NCBI GenBank assembly: GCA_033032175.1 | Contig: CM065325.1 | Location: 5,050,930 to 5,114,929 of the forward strand | DNA length: 64,000 nucleotides | From: Saturnia japonica | Taxonomy: Eukaryota; Arthropoda; Insecta; Lepidoptera; Saturniidae | Reading direction: 5' to 3' | Shown: positions 34,348 to 46,060 of the stretch, piece after piece | Numbering within the stretch: position 1 is the first letter of the stretch | How the letters are laid out: each line of letters opens with the position of its first letter | Made by a program: the position numbers and the translations under genes | The notes under the pieces: generated by a model | Told to the model about the DNA's origin: nothing | Database searches by the model: none | The model's input: the letters and a program-made list of their open reading frames with translations, nothing else

Positions 34348-34450
34348 GGTATGTTATTTTTTTATCTAACCTGTTTAGTATTGAATTAGGTACTTGTGAT
34401 TGATTACCTATAGGTAACTGGTAGTTAATATTTTGAATTTATCGTTTTAG
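34348..34450 (+). other. 5' UTR intron of the transposase gene
   Basis: GTATGT at 34348 and TTTTAG at 34445-34450 bracket an AT-rich interval directly before GTTGAAATG. This fits a short intron between a non-coding first exon and the first coding exon. Confidence 0.45.
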
Positions 34451-34913
34451 GTTGAAATGCAAAGAAAAGGTCGAAATAGAGACATTCTGGAAATGGCTTT
34501 AAAAACATCGGATATACGAAATCAGAAAAAATGTCGCAAGAGCCTTTTTTCTGAATTCGATAAGGTAAATAATTTATTGTTTCGTATTTTCGTTGTTGAA
34601 CCTCCAGTATAGTATATGTAAATATCTATCATGTACATATCTATGTTGGGCTTAAGAAGAAATTTAATTATGTTAGTGGCATTCTCTGTGGAAAGCGAGA
34701 GTGATATACTTACTTAATTTGTATGACATATATGAAGTATGCAGATTTTGAATTAACTAACACTTAGATATAAATTAAATACCTACATATACGGGTTTGG
34801 GTGTTACGACTTTACCTACCTATGCATAGAGGTGAATTGTATTAGCTGTTTTTTTTTTTCAGAAATCTACCATCCTCACGAGCTCCACGCCACCATTGAA
34901 CACCGCGTCTGCC

Positions 34914-35165
34914 ATCCTCATGAGCTCCGTTTCGCAAGCTGCGTCTGTCATCCTGACGAGATCTGCGCCGTACGTTGCATCTGCTATTTTCATAAACCCT
35001 ACTCCGGACGCGGCGTCTGCCATACTCACAAACTCTGCGCCGGAAGCTGAGTCTGCCATCCTCACAAGGTCTGCTCCAAACGCTGAGTCTGCTATCCTTA
35101 CGAGCCCTGTTCCGGACGTTGTGTCTGCCATCCTCACGAGCTCCGCCACGTACGCTGTATCTACC
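34914..35165 (+). repeat. 36-bp coding tandem repeat, seven units
   Basis: Units start at 34914 and recur every 36 bp to 35165. Each encodes a 12-residue motif like ILTRSAPNAESA; a longer, diverged unit precedes at 34872-34913. The frame is kept throughout, and variation is mostly in the middle of the unit. Confidence 0.9.
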
Positions 35166-36519
35166 TGCTGGAGCTCTACGTCGCCAGTCTCTGTGTCAAA
35201 TCTCTTAGACATATCACTCCGAGATGTTCCCAGCACATCTTTTGCGACTGAAGTCAACAGTAATGTTTCACGTACAATGGAGTTGTCCAACGATATATCA
35301 AGTATTCCAGACTTAGAACCAATCGTCATTCGATCTAATGTATCCCAACAACCGTTGGAAGCTACATATTCGGGAACCGACGCCAACAACACTCAATCCT
35401 CCATATTTAGAATCAAACGGCCAGGAAAGAAAGACTCTTATTTAGATTATATGTCAGATGACGAGCTAGCCTTGTTAAATGCCTTTGGCGATGCAGAAAG
35501 CTCAGATGAATGGAAGCCTAAAGAAAATGGCAAGAAAAGAAAGACAATGATTCTTGACATCGAAGAAGAAAATGTAAGTAACAAAGGGACGAAAAAGATT
35601 TCCAAAAATAAGAGAAAACAAACTGCCCAAAAACGGTTATCTGGTCAGAGTTACATTAAAACAAACGGAGAAGTTGTTCAAGAAAAAAAAGTCCAACCAA
35701 ACCCTTGTGCGCGTAAAAAACGTGGAAACAACTGCGGTGCTATAACGGAAGAAAGAAGATTAAGCATTTTCAAGCATTTCTGGAGCCTTTCAGAACAGAG
35801 AAGAAAGGATTGGATCGTCAGCCTAACCCAAAAAACTAATATCAAAAGAAAGAGGAGTAAAGATTCAGAAAAACTCACCACAACGTACAAGTATAACATT
35901 ACAGATGGTGAAGCTCATCGACAAGTATGTCTGCAATTCTTGTGTAGAACGATTGATGTGTCACACAAATACATTTATTATACAGTTTCGACTGCCGATG
36001 AGTTTGGTAGTGCCAAAGAATCTGAAAGGGGTAAAAGTGTTCCTCCCAACAAAACCAGTAATGATGAAATTACAGCGGTTGAAAACTACATAAAATATTT
36101 ACCGGCGGTTCCTTCACATTATTGTAGAAAAGATAGTACCCGAACATACCTTCCAGCAGAATATAAAAACTTGGCCAATCTATATAGAAAGTACAGAGAA
36201 CATCGTAGATTTCAAGGAATGACGTTTATTTCGGAAAGCTTTTTCCGAAAAGTTTTCAAAGAAAAGTTTAATATAGCATTCCATATACCTAAAAAAGACA
36301 AATGCGTGAAATGTTGTCAGTACGAAAATAAAACTGATCCTACACCCGAAGAACGACGAGCTCACGAAGCACACATTATTGAGAAAAACCACACATACAA
36401 CCGCTACAGGATGCACAAAATTATTTATTTAAAAGACCCAGCATCCATTTGTATAAGTTTTGTCTTGCAAAAAGTCTTAAACACACCATATGGTGATAGT
36501 ATGTTATTATTTTACACAC

Positions 36520-36616
36520 TTTTTTTTTTTTTTTTTTTTTTTTTTTTGAACTGACTACACTGTTAGCCTTATGGGCCCTAAAGCCGCTGCGGCTTTTACA
36601 GCTTCACCGGACTTGG

Positions 36617-36643
<27 letters not shown>
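36520..36643 (-). mobile_element. very short poly(A) retroposon copy 3 (in transposase)
   Basis: This 124-bp insertion is flanked by TTTTACACAC at 36510-36519 and 36644-36653. It is the reverse of AAGTCCGGTGAAGCTG ... AGTGTAGTCAGTTC plus a long poly(A). Unusually it also has a long T run on its other side (36621-36643). The insertion shifts the frame, so the left frame ends in a poly-Phe stretch and a stop at about 36552-36554. Confidence 0.88.
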
Positions 36644-36653
<10 letters not shown>

Positions 36654-37820
36654 GCAAACTGGCCGTTTATAATGCAGTTATCTACGAAAATGGTACGCGC
36701 AATGTTTATTGCTATTATTGGGACGAAAGCCAGGGTAACCGCGGTGCTAATGAGATAGCTACAATATTAAGCAAATACATAACGAAGCTTGACGAACGCG
36801 GGAACATAAGACGACTTCTTCTTTACTGTGACTGCTGTCCCGGTCAAAATCGGAATAAAATTGTTCTTGCAATGCTGAACGACACTCTGCAACGTTGCAG
36901 AACTGTTGAATCTATTCAAATAAATTTTCTACTTACCGGGCATACCTACATGACAGTCGATTCTGCACATGCAAGTATTGAAAACCATGTTAAAAATACC
37001 ACTATCTGGGCTCCTTCCCAATGGTATACGGTATTTCAAACGGCAAGACAAAATCCAAAGCCCTTTGAAGTTGTGCAGTTAACTCACAAAGATTTAAAAA
37101 GATGGGACGTACTCGCAGATAAGTATTTCGTGGGAAATCTTGTGGGTAAAGTAAGTAAAATACGAGTCGCCACTTTCAAAAAGAATCGTACATCAGCGTC
37201 TGTTAAATTCTCTATGGATCCGGAGACACCCGTGTCCCATATTGAAATTGCGTCCAAAACAAAGTTTCTTGACTTACCGGACTGCTATCCTACACCCCTG
37301 CCAATTATTGAAAATAAACACAAAGATTTATTGAAGCTTTGCTCCGACCAAGTTATTCCACAACAGTTTCAGGCAGAGTACTTACATTTAACTTTTAACA
37401 AAAAGGTGAAAGATACTTTGCCCGATACTGACATCGAAGATAATTTTGACCAATAGTCAACTTCTCTACTATGATACTATTTTGTCATGATCGTGCACCT
37501 TTTTGTCTTCAAGTTTTGCGTCTTAGAGACCAAATTAAGACTGATCAAGTAAATAATTGATTGTAATATTGATCTCGATTAGCTGATAAGTTAGACATTG
37601 TAAACAATTTACCTGTTGTTATGCAGTCGATTTGTTTGAATTGCTGAGCTCTTATGATAAGATTTATTGTCTATAAGACCAAATAACTAACGATAGTTCC
37701 TTTACCCCAAAGTAATAATAGTTCCTTTAATTTTCATACCCTTTTCTTTGATATGGTACCTGGGTTATTATATTTTTAAGACACATTATTATTATTATTA
37801 CCAAAAAACTTTCATTATAA

Positions 37821-38241
37821 TCTTACTAATATAATGAATGTGAATGTGTGTATGTCTGAATGTTTGGATGTTTAGATGTTTCGATGTTTGGATGTTTGTT
37901 ACTCAATCACGCAAAAACGGCTGAACGAATTTGAATGAAATTTGGCAAATAGATAGTCTATGACCTGGAATAACACATAGGGTACTTTTTATCCCGGTAA
38001 AAGTCATAGTTTAATCAGTGTTATCCCACCGATATAATAAATGTGAAGTTTTCATGTTTGTTGTTTTTACTGTTGTAAATTTTATTAGGACGGTTAATGT
38101 ATTGGATTCATATTGGTATATAATGACAATAAGATACAAACAGTGATAAACCCATGTATGATTTTCTTATGCTTTGTCCTGTTCCGAGATCTATCTCTGT
38201 ATATCCAATAATACACTGACGAAGTCGCGGGTACCAGCTAG
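37821..38241 (+). mobile_element. Helitron-like repeat, family C
   Basis: It starts TCTTACTAATATAATGAATG after A and ends CGGGTACCAGCTAG before T. It shares ATTGGGACGGTTAATGT-like and GATTTTCTT(A/G)TG(C/G)TTT(G/A)TC segments with 50765-51147. It is inserted in the right arm of the large transposon and is therefore younger than it. Confidence 0.8.
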
Positions 38242-39321
38242 TGGCTAAATAAGTACATGGTGAATTAATTGTCATTTCGCATGGCACTGGATGATGCTTA
38301 GTTGTAAGTAAAAGAAAATATTTTTAGAGACTTTTATTATTGTTGCCTTAAAGACTGTTGTTTTGTCAAATATTCTAAGTACGTAGTGCTTTGTTGTACT
38401 GAGTTTAAAAATCCTCTAATATTTTAGAAGTACCTTTATAGTATTTTTATAATAATGGTACCTATTCACTTAACATCTATACAGTATCTTAGTACATTAT
38501 ATATATTTTTCATTTAGTTACTACTTTATTTCTGGGATTATGTAGATACTAGCTATATCGTTAAACTACTTTGTCTTTTATAATGTATTTTTTAAAATAA
38601 ATTGTGAAGGAACATAATTTTGTCTTCATTTCATTTCATTGATTTCATGAAGTTACTAAAGTTTTATTTTAAAGGAGAATCATGTTGGTTGTGATTCTAT
38701 TATTTTTAAGACGTGACGTTTAATTCACGTTACCAATTGCCCATATAATGTTGCATGTTGGATGTTCTCGTTATCCTCTTGGTCATAGAAATCTTGATCT
38801 GCGGAAGTACCACTTTACTTTTTTTTTCAACCCACTTGCAGTGTCGCAAATGTCTAACATCCTCACAATTTTTTAGCTAAGCACTCTTTCTTATGTCACA
38901 TTATGTTTTGGCAAAATTATCTGAATTGTCACTAATACTTCTTTACCCATTTACGTTATTCTACAGTGATGTGACTTATGCCCTATTACCTCTTGGTATG
39001 AGAATATCAAATGTAGCTAATTCTTCTCTACTCTTGTTTTCTTTTCTGTGTAGATATAACTTATTCCGAATTACCTCATAAAGAGAACAAGACATATTGA
39101 TCTAAGCGACAAAAAAGTACATAATACAACGTTGAATCAAATAAATTAAAGTACCAATTAATGCTTTTATTTTTCTTGATTCTAGAGCTGTTTCCATTTT
39201 TACGATATGACAATAAATATAAAAATTATTTCAATTTTTCTGAAATTTCAAACTTTAAAGTGCTCTCCTGAACAATTTGGTTTTTGTCGCCTGTACCCTA
39301 TTACGTTTAAACCGTCGATAT

Positions 39322-41474
39322 TATATTAATTTAATAGTTAAATATCATTTGTCTTGGCTGTGTACAGTTAGGTACCTTTGCCACAGGTTAAAAAGTTTCG
39401 AAGTTTGTTTACATAACAACATACAAACGTCGAGTTGCCGATTGAGTTGAGAGACAGTTTATAGTGAAATTTTTGGTGGAAATAAACATTTATTTGTGAT
39501 GTGAATAGAAACAATTTTTACTTAATAAGTATCCAATAAGTTTATAATAACTTTTGTAAATCGTTACCCCCCTTAAATTTGGTTAGAAGCTTACGTTATC
39601 TAATACTATGAAATAAAATAACTACGAAATAGCTATAAAATACTATAATTACGTTCTTACTAAAGTCTTTGTGCCTATTAAATAATTTTAATCCACGTAC
39701 TTATATCAATACCTTGACGGCGATTTTCGTTTAGATCTAAAGAATATGCTTCTATATGAAAAATTAATAACACCAAGTAACGAGACATAACCGTACCTAC
39801 TTATTATTTAAATTACTTAGAATTGAAAATGCTTTGATTATTAGATTTTATACAACTTTATTAAACTACAACAATTACGTCCAAATATTATTTCACATTA
39901 AACTCGATAGTTCTATGGTTACTTTTAAAATGACAAGTGGATTCGACCTTCGAAGATGTTGAAAATCTACGATCGAGCGGGGAATTTCCTTACCGAACAA
40001 CATTCTTAACACTGGACAGTTCATTTCATTCCGCATTCGCGGATGTGACGCCACTGGTATTTTCGAGTTTTAGAAAATACAAATTTGAAAAATTCAATTT
40101 CTCAAAAACTATTTATTTTCGCTGTGTGAAAATTTTTATTTAGCCTAATTATAGAGTGTAAAAAAAATTTGGAGTCTGAACCTGACGGTAGCGAGCCTTA
40201 TTTTTAATAATTCAGGTTTACTCGTTTTAAAGCTCATTACAAAATACAAATAATATTTTAAATTTATGTTGTGTACTATGCCCATGTTTTATCTCGATTC
40301 ATTTGTTTAGGTGAGACGGACAGTACTGCTTATTAATAAAAAGTTCTGATTGAATAATTATGTGCATTATTTATTTTGACAGATACAAACCCTTTTTTAT
40401 ACCTCTTGGTAAGTAATCTATGCGGATTTATGCAACTACTATAGGTCGACCTGACTTTATTTAAATAATAAGTTAAAAAAAAACTTGAAAATAAATTATT
40501 TTGCGTGTAATATTTTTTTACACGCGGTTGAAGTGAATCTTTTAAAATTTAAATAGTTTGTAGTGACAATATGAAGTACTAAAAAGGCATTAAAGTATTA
40601 CTTTTGATTGGCTGTACTTTTTCCTAAAAACGTAGCTTCGGTAATTCTATTTTGTTAAAATAATCTAATGTGTAGTATTGATTAAAAAAATTGCAAAAGC
40701 CCTCACTAAAACGTCTGTTGGTGCTGACGGCCGGCAACAAACTAGCTTAGTAGCTTACGCTTATTTTATTTATATAAAAAGGTCCGTCTACAGTTGCTTA
40801 CACTAATATGTATTACAATAAATTAATGTGACTTAAGGAGTACTGTAGTCCGACCACTTACACTAAGTGTAACAATTCCTTACATATAAACACCGCATGA
40901 ATATTTTTTGATACGATAATTTTATTAATTTAGATACATTTTACACACTCCCAAGCAATAAAAATCAAGATAGAAATAAGTGAAAAACCCCTGTTATATA
41001 GCACCCATTACAAGCTTGTATACCGCTCGAGTAGATGCACCAACATTATTAAAATTGCACATCAATAATATTATCTGCTATAGCTATTTAGAATCTTGCA
41101 AAACTTAGCAATAGGAGAATTCTTTTCCAAGACAATATGCATAGTGGTGTGATGCAGTGCCAGTGGTAACAGTAATAACAGTGGTGCTTATTAACCATAA
41201 TAATAGCAAAGAATATAGATAACAAAATAATGCCAATATTAGATCAACCTAATAAATACAACGAAACAACAGGTTTCTTTTATTTATGCAATTTTTTTGG
41301 TCAAATCTGTCCCACCTGGAGCGTTAGGTCAATATTTTGTACTAATAATTAGTACATTAATTTTAGTCTTAATACTAACTGTTTGACGACGTATAACAGA
41401 CTTCCTGTCACGAATTACAAATTACGGACTACTAATCGTCTGACAGCTCGAGCGAGAATGATCTTTAGGGAAAA
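39322..41474. other. no gene seen
   Basis: This is AT-rich. The stretch 40100-40205 is a copy of the dispersed repeat at 13440-13600. No exon, RNA gene or delimited element was recognised. Confidence 0.5.
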
Positions 41475-42235
41475 AAATTCTGACTATACTGTTAGCCTGA
41501 AGGTTCTTAGAACTAGAGCCTCTGCATGACGGCTTTAGAGTTTCACCGTGGCGTGGGATGAGCGCTTAAGGCACTCAGTCACGAAAGCGTGGGCAACATG
41601 CGCGGAGGAGTGCCAAAGTGGAGGGACCTCGGCTTGGGCTGTTGCCGCGATTGCGAAAATCCATAGAAAATTCGAGCTATACTAACATATACATAAATAC
41701 ATGTTCCTGCCTCCTGGGAGGAAGGAAGGAACATGTGTAAGTATTTAGTGATTTGTAAATATGGTGTACACTAACTAGCGTAGAAAAAGGTCCCTTACAG
41801 AACCTATGTACCTGTATGGTGTGCAAGTATGTATGAACATAGTGTCATGATGTATGTGGGTAGCTGCAAGTGCAGAGTCAAATGTATTACGCGAGCGGCT
41901 GCAAGGCTCAAGGGCTCCACACCGAGGGAACGGATTTAGGCTTGAGTTGCTGCAAGAGAGGATGGACGTGATGGAGTGTGTGCGAGAGCGAAGTTAGCCA
42001 CCCGTCCTTTGCAGATGGTTTCGTGGGTGGGGGCGTGGGCACGCTTGGTTACGGAGATGTTGATCGGTCGAGTAGTACGCGTTCGATGCCTCGATATCGT
42101 CATCGGGATCGGTAAATATGTTACGCGTGCGGTTTCTATACGGGGGGTGTTCTGGACTGGAGTGTGTAAGTCGTGGGGGCTTTCACTTACTGGTTCGGAT
42201 GATTCGACGCGGTGTCGAAATATTATGAACTCGCG
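41475..42235 (-). pseudogene. Jockey-type LINE 3' fragment, copy 3
   Basis: It has the same order as 15878-16770: ACTATACTGTTAGCC, GAGCGCTTAAGGCACTCAG, AAGGTCCCTTACAGAACC, CAAGGGCTCCACACCGAGG and ATTCGACGCGGTGTCGAAAT. It is more diverged and truncated at both ends relative to the copy at 16 kb. Confidence 0.75.
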
Positions 42236-42245
42236 AGGTATAATA

Positions 42246-43330
42246 TTAGGTGGTTACATATGAAATTATCACCATTAGTACCATTATTATCAATGCACTT
42301 TCGCCATTTTATAGGTAGTTAATTGATTTCATTGCTAACAAAATTGAGCGAGCGAGAAACATTGAAGGTGATTAGGACAGCCTCATGGGAATTGAATATT
42401 TTTGCTTGCAAGAAATTTTACAAATTCCGAAAAAAGTTGTAATCTTTTGGAGCAAGACCCGGGGAGTATGGTGGGTGTTGGAGACATTCCAATCGCAGTT
42501 CCTCTAACTAAGCGACCGTCTGTCGTGAAGTATGGGGTCTAGCGTTATCCTGAAGTAGCAGTGGGCTAGAGACATTGACCAGTCTTGGTTGTTTAATGGC
42601 TAGCTTTTCCATCATGGTTTGCAATTGTTGACAATACAGATCTGCCGTTATCGTCTGGCCAGATTTTAGGAAGCTGTAGTGTATGACAACAGCACTGGTT
42701 CACCAAACCCTCACCAGTACCTTTATCTGAGTCAACTTTCGCTTGGGTCAGGATTTGGCCGGTTCTCTTGGGTTCATTCAACCACTGTGATGAGCGTTGC
42801 CGATTGTCGTAAAGGATCCGTTTTTCGTCACAAGTAACAATACGATTTAATATTCTATCGTTATTGTCACGGTTGAGTAATGTAACGCAGCACTCAATGC
42901 GTGTTTGTTGGTGTGCTTCAGTCAATTCCTGCGGTACCCATTTTTCGAGCTTTTCACTTTTCCAATTTGTTTCAAGTGAATTACAATGGTTTTATCACAC
43001 ACCGAAGCCTGCCGCTAACTTTGACGTGGTTTGCAATGGATCCGCTTCTACGATCGCCTTTAGGTCTTCATTCAACTAGGGTCTCTAGCCTTCCACGGGG
43101 TTTGCTTTGTAGGTCAAAATTTCCAGAACGAAAACGTTGGAACCAAAAACGTACCGTGCTTTCTTTTACAATAGCTTCCCCATACACATCATTAATCCTC
43201 CGAGGTGATGCCACAGTGGAACTCATATTCGTAAATAACGCGATATTTTATGTTTTCCATTTTGTGAAAAGAACGATGTCAAAGAAAAATCAAATGGTGC
43301 GAAAACAAATGAATCACTAAATTTGAAATA
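42246..43330 (-). mobile_element. mariner relic, one end missing
   Basis: The left end TTAGGTGGTTACATATGAAA is preceded by TA at 42244-42245. Minus-strand sequence shows the mariner transposase start near 43265, the central open stretch 42925-42593 with RIVTCDEKRILYDNRQRSSQ, and ASSLLPQ/TLLQDNARP-type remnants near 42500-42540. The second inverted end is absent near 43330. Frameshifts and stops show it is dead. Confidence 0.75.
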
Positions 43331-43397
43331 ATTAACGTGAGATTCGATCTGTTACACGAGGTGTTGACATTTAAAAAACTGAAGTAATTATACTTAA

Positions 43398-43745
43398 AGC
43401 GTATGAATTACTACTCTTATTCATAGTACCGATAACCCATGTCAACTAACACTTATTCACTTTCAAATATAAAGTGTTAAAATATTAAAACCCAATAATT
43501 AAACTTAAAGCGTACTTGTACTAATAACCTATAGCAACTAACACCTAAACTGCGATATAAAATGTATAAGTTATTGCTCTTGTTCATGGTACAGTTAGAC
43601 GATTTATGTTAAACCAATTTAATGTGTTGATAGACATAGGTACTAAGTAGATATCTTAAGTGCATAAATTATTACTTTGGCTCTTGTACTATTTTTGAGT
43701 TGAAGCCATAAAGTTTGTAAGTTATTGCTCTTTTTCTTTGCACTG
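43398..43745 (+). repeat. diverged repeat, about four copies
   Basis: Versions of TATAAGTTATTGCTCTTGTT followed by CATGGTAC(A/T)GTT recur near 43403, 43562, 43660 and 43710. Spacing is irregular. It may be an old tandem array or the upstream part of the GC-rich unit that follows. Confidence 0.45.
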
Positions 43746-43933
43746 TTACTGTATATAAGCCTTGGCTTCATGTTCGTTAAGTCCAGAGGTAGGCGGCCCC
43801 CCGGGCGGCGCCTCCCGCCTCAGCCCTCCGAGCGCAACCCCTGCTGGCGCCAGGGGAATTTCCCGCGCTCCCAGTCCCTCGCCAGATCCCGGCCGCCGCC
43901 GGCCCTTCCGCGCCTCGCGGTCAGTCACAACCC

Positions 43934-44200
43934 GTGCGTTCGGCTCCGAACGCATGGGGGCCCCGTCGCCCTATTCCACAGCCTCGTATGGCGATGGATA
44001 ATTCCGCGCCTCGCGCTCCTTCTAACGTTGCGAGCAATGATATTATGATCTTGCTCCTTCGTGAACACGGTATTCAGGAGGTCATTGACTACAATGACCA
44101 CCTAGAGCGTTACGGTCCCGTCAAGACCATATGCGCTTTCCCCCGCCTCGTTGAGACGTTACACCGTCTCGACTCCGAAACACGTGACCACCCGGCATAA
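43934..44200 (+). CDS. unrecognised 88-codon open frame in a GC-rich block
   Basis: From 43785 to 44210 the base composition changes to strongly GC-rich. The longest sensible frame ends NDIMILLLREHGIQEVIDYN...LVETLHRLDSETRDHPA and is followed by AATAAAA at 44239-44245. It does not match any family I know. It directly precedes a plus-strand Jockey LINE tail, so it could be part of that retroelement's transcript or a captured sequence. An internal Met at 43991 (MAMDN) is an alternative start. Confidence 0.3.
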   Translation: MRSAPNAWGPRRPIPQPRMAMDNSAPRAPSNVASNDIMILLLREHGIQEVIDYNDHLERYGPVKTICAFPRLVETLHRLDSETRDHPA

Positions 44201-44224
44201 ACACCGGCCGCGCAAAAAGTTTTA

Positions 44225-44910
44225 TTCTCGTATGTACAATAAAATATATCGATTCGTCTCTCCAAATAGAGCGTGACAGCGCCCACGCCCGCGTAACCAC
44301 CGTTCTCTCCGCAGAGGACGGGCGGTCAAATTCGCTCCCGCACACTCCATACGTTCACCCTCTTTAGCGGGTGACCCAAGCCCAGGTCCGTTCCTCGGTA
44401 TGAAACCCTTGAGTCAGGCAACCGCCCGCGCGATACAAGTGACACTATACGTGCAGCACTTAGTTACCCACATGCAACATTACACACGTATGAACAAACA
44501 CACGTGCACACCACACAGGTACATAGGTTCTGTGAGGGACCTTTTTTTTTCTTTTTTTACGCTAGTTAGTTAGCGCTAGTTAGTGTAGAAAACATTTCTG
44601 ATTACTGAATACACATACGCATGGTTCCTTCCTTCCTCCCAGGAGGAAGGGAACGTGCCTATGTGTATAATTGAGTTAGCTCGAATCGTAGGTGTAGGGA
44701 TTCAGTTAGTTCGCGACTTATTTGCGTACGCGACGACCGCCTGAGCCGAGGTCCGGCCACTTTGGCACCCTCGTGCGAGTCGTCCACAAAACTTTCGCGG
44801 CTGAGTGCCCTCTGCGCTCGCCCCCAAGTCCGGTGAAGCTGTAAAAGTCGCAGCGGCTTTAGGGCCCCTAAGGCTAACAGAGTAGTCAGAACTAAAAAAA
44901 AAAAAAAAAA
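44225..44910 (+). pseudogene. Jockey-type LINE 3' fragment, copy 4
   Basis: It is the plus-strand counterpart of the copies at 12 and 16 kb: CCGTTCTCTCCGCAGAGGAC, TTCTGTGAGGGACCTTTTTT, AAGTCCGGTGAAGCTGTAAA, then AGTCAGAACT and a poly(A) run at 44894-44910. It defines the 3' end and orientation of the family. Confidence 0.82.
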
Positions 44911-45139
44911 TCGTTGTCACTTCAGCTTCTTCCGTCCTTATTCGCTCTTTAGCGACCTGAATACGGACCTGGTCTTAGGCCTGCCGGTCAGCTTGAACGG
45001 AGAAAGCTTCTATAGGGAGTAGGTAGGAGTAGACATATGTAGACACAGGTGTAGGTCTATGTTGAAAAATTGTAAAGTTTTAAATAAATTCGATTACTAA
45101 CATAATGAGTTATTTTTATTTCGTTGCCGAATAGGGCCG

Positions 45140-45195
45140 CATAACAGATCGAAGGAAGTTCCACATCTCTATGGAGGTCTTCGTTCCGAACGAAC
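45140..45195 (-). repeat. small Jockey LINE piece
   Basis: TCGAAGGAAGTTCCACATCT and TATGGAGGTCTTC match 16735-16775, part of the LINE ORF2 C-terminus. It is isolated from any longer copy. Confidence 0.55.
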
Positions 45196-45199
45196 TCGA

Positions 45200-46060
45200 C
45201 TAGATGACGTAAGAATCTGTTTTGATTTTTTTACAATAAGGATAAGTTGTACTTAGACAATTAAATCCGAATGCGACGTAGCTATATGTTAAGATTGGAA
45301 CAAACCACATTATCTATTATTAAATATCGAAAATCGCTAGTATTCATAAATATGTAACCAGTTTAGTATTTGCTGTACCGTGCAGCTATGGAATCATCTC
45401 CCGGTCAGTGTGTTTCCTTTTTATTAACGATATCGGGTCCTTCAAGCTTTACGTGAATAGGTATTTTTACGTGATTAGGTACGGCATAACAGCGGCAACC
45501 GCCGATGGATTGCCGATTTATCGATGGTCGCAGTTGTGTTTGGATTGTATTTTGCTTACCACCAAGGACGCAGCGATCACATATGTTTGATTTTGCAGAT
45601 TTTGATTAAAATAAATAAATAAAGATTACCTGTCTTTATAATTATTTCGTTTCATTGTCGAGTACCTACCTATACCTACTTATTTTACAACAGCTTCGAA
45701 AATTTTGAAGAAGTTGGCATTATCAATTAAGAATTAATACGTGTAACATCTTGTAATGAAATATAATATTAGTTAATAAATTTGTACAAAAGTTACCGGC
45801 AGTAGTTTAATTTCTTAAATTTTGTAAAAAAATATCGGGTCTGTTATCGTGTTACGTTTATCGATATGGCTCCATCCCTATCAGTTTCTCCGACTCTCTT
45901 GTAACCTTGTACGTGTGTAAACGTCATATATTTTTTTATAAAATAATGCATAAATAATGTAAAAAGGACGCTCGTTCAAGTTTTCACAGGAGCTGTCATC
46001 AGAAAATATAGATAAATTTTAGCTTTCTGCACTCCTTCACCGATATCAACTTTAACTATG
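45200..46060. other. no gene seen
   Basis: This is AT-rich sequence without a recognised exon or element. The open frame at 45408-45590 has no known domain. Confidence 0.5.

Larger units (their letters stand above)
34457..37456 (+). pseudogene. transposase-like gene broken by a retroposon
   Basis: Coding exons are 34457-34564 (36 codons, GTAAAT donor) and 34863-37456, the latter interrupted at 36520-36653. Without the insert and one copy of its 10-bp duplication the exons total 855 codons plus stop, in frame. An upstream non-coding exon probably ends at 34347. Order: a 12-residue repeat region (residues 40-140), an acidic then Lys-rich linker, PNPCARKKRGNNC, a helical region, IPKKDKCVKCCQYEN (a possible zinc site), then after the break TRKLAVYNAVIYENG, YYWDESQGNRGANEIAT, LLYCDCCPGQNRNK and a GHT...DSAHASIE block. 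I recall this motif set from many uncharacterised arthropod proteins. The spaced acidic residues suggest an RNase H-like nuclease, which is inference. Confidence 0.75.
33566..39321 (+). mobile_element. autonomous DNA transposon of unassigned superfamily
   Basis: The left end ATATCGACGGTTAAAAGTTA and the inverse of the right end ATATCGACGGTTTAAACGTA agree at most positions, and both continue with TAATAGGG-A-A-GCGAC. Because ATAT is palindromic, the duplication could be ATAT, TA or absent. Both arms are studded with copies of TGTCGCTTAT(A/G)CCC(T)ATTAC in both orientations (33589, 33695, 33780, 34018, 34061, 34104, 34146, 34243; 38968, 39097, 39284). The centre carries one spliced transposase-like gene on the plus strand. 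The right arm has taken in a Helitron-like element (37821-38241), and the gene a short retroposon (36520-36643). Superfamily not known to me; a Sola-like or other 4-bp-duplication group is one possibility. Confidence 0.7.

Noticed and set aside
34859..35392. 177-codon minus-strand frame opposite the transposase
   Set aside because: It is the antisense of the 36-bp coding repeat and linker; the sense frame has splice sites and conserved blocks.
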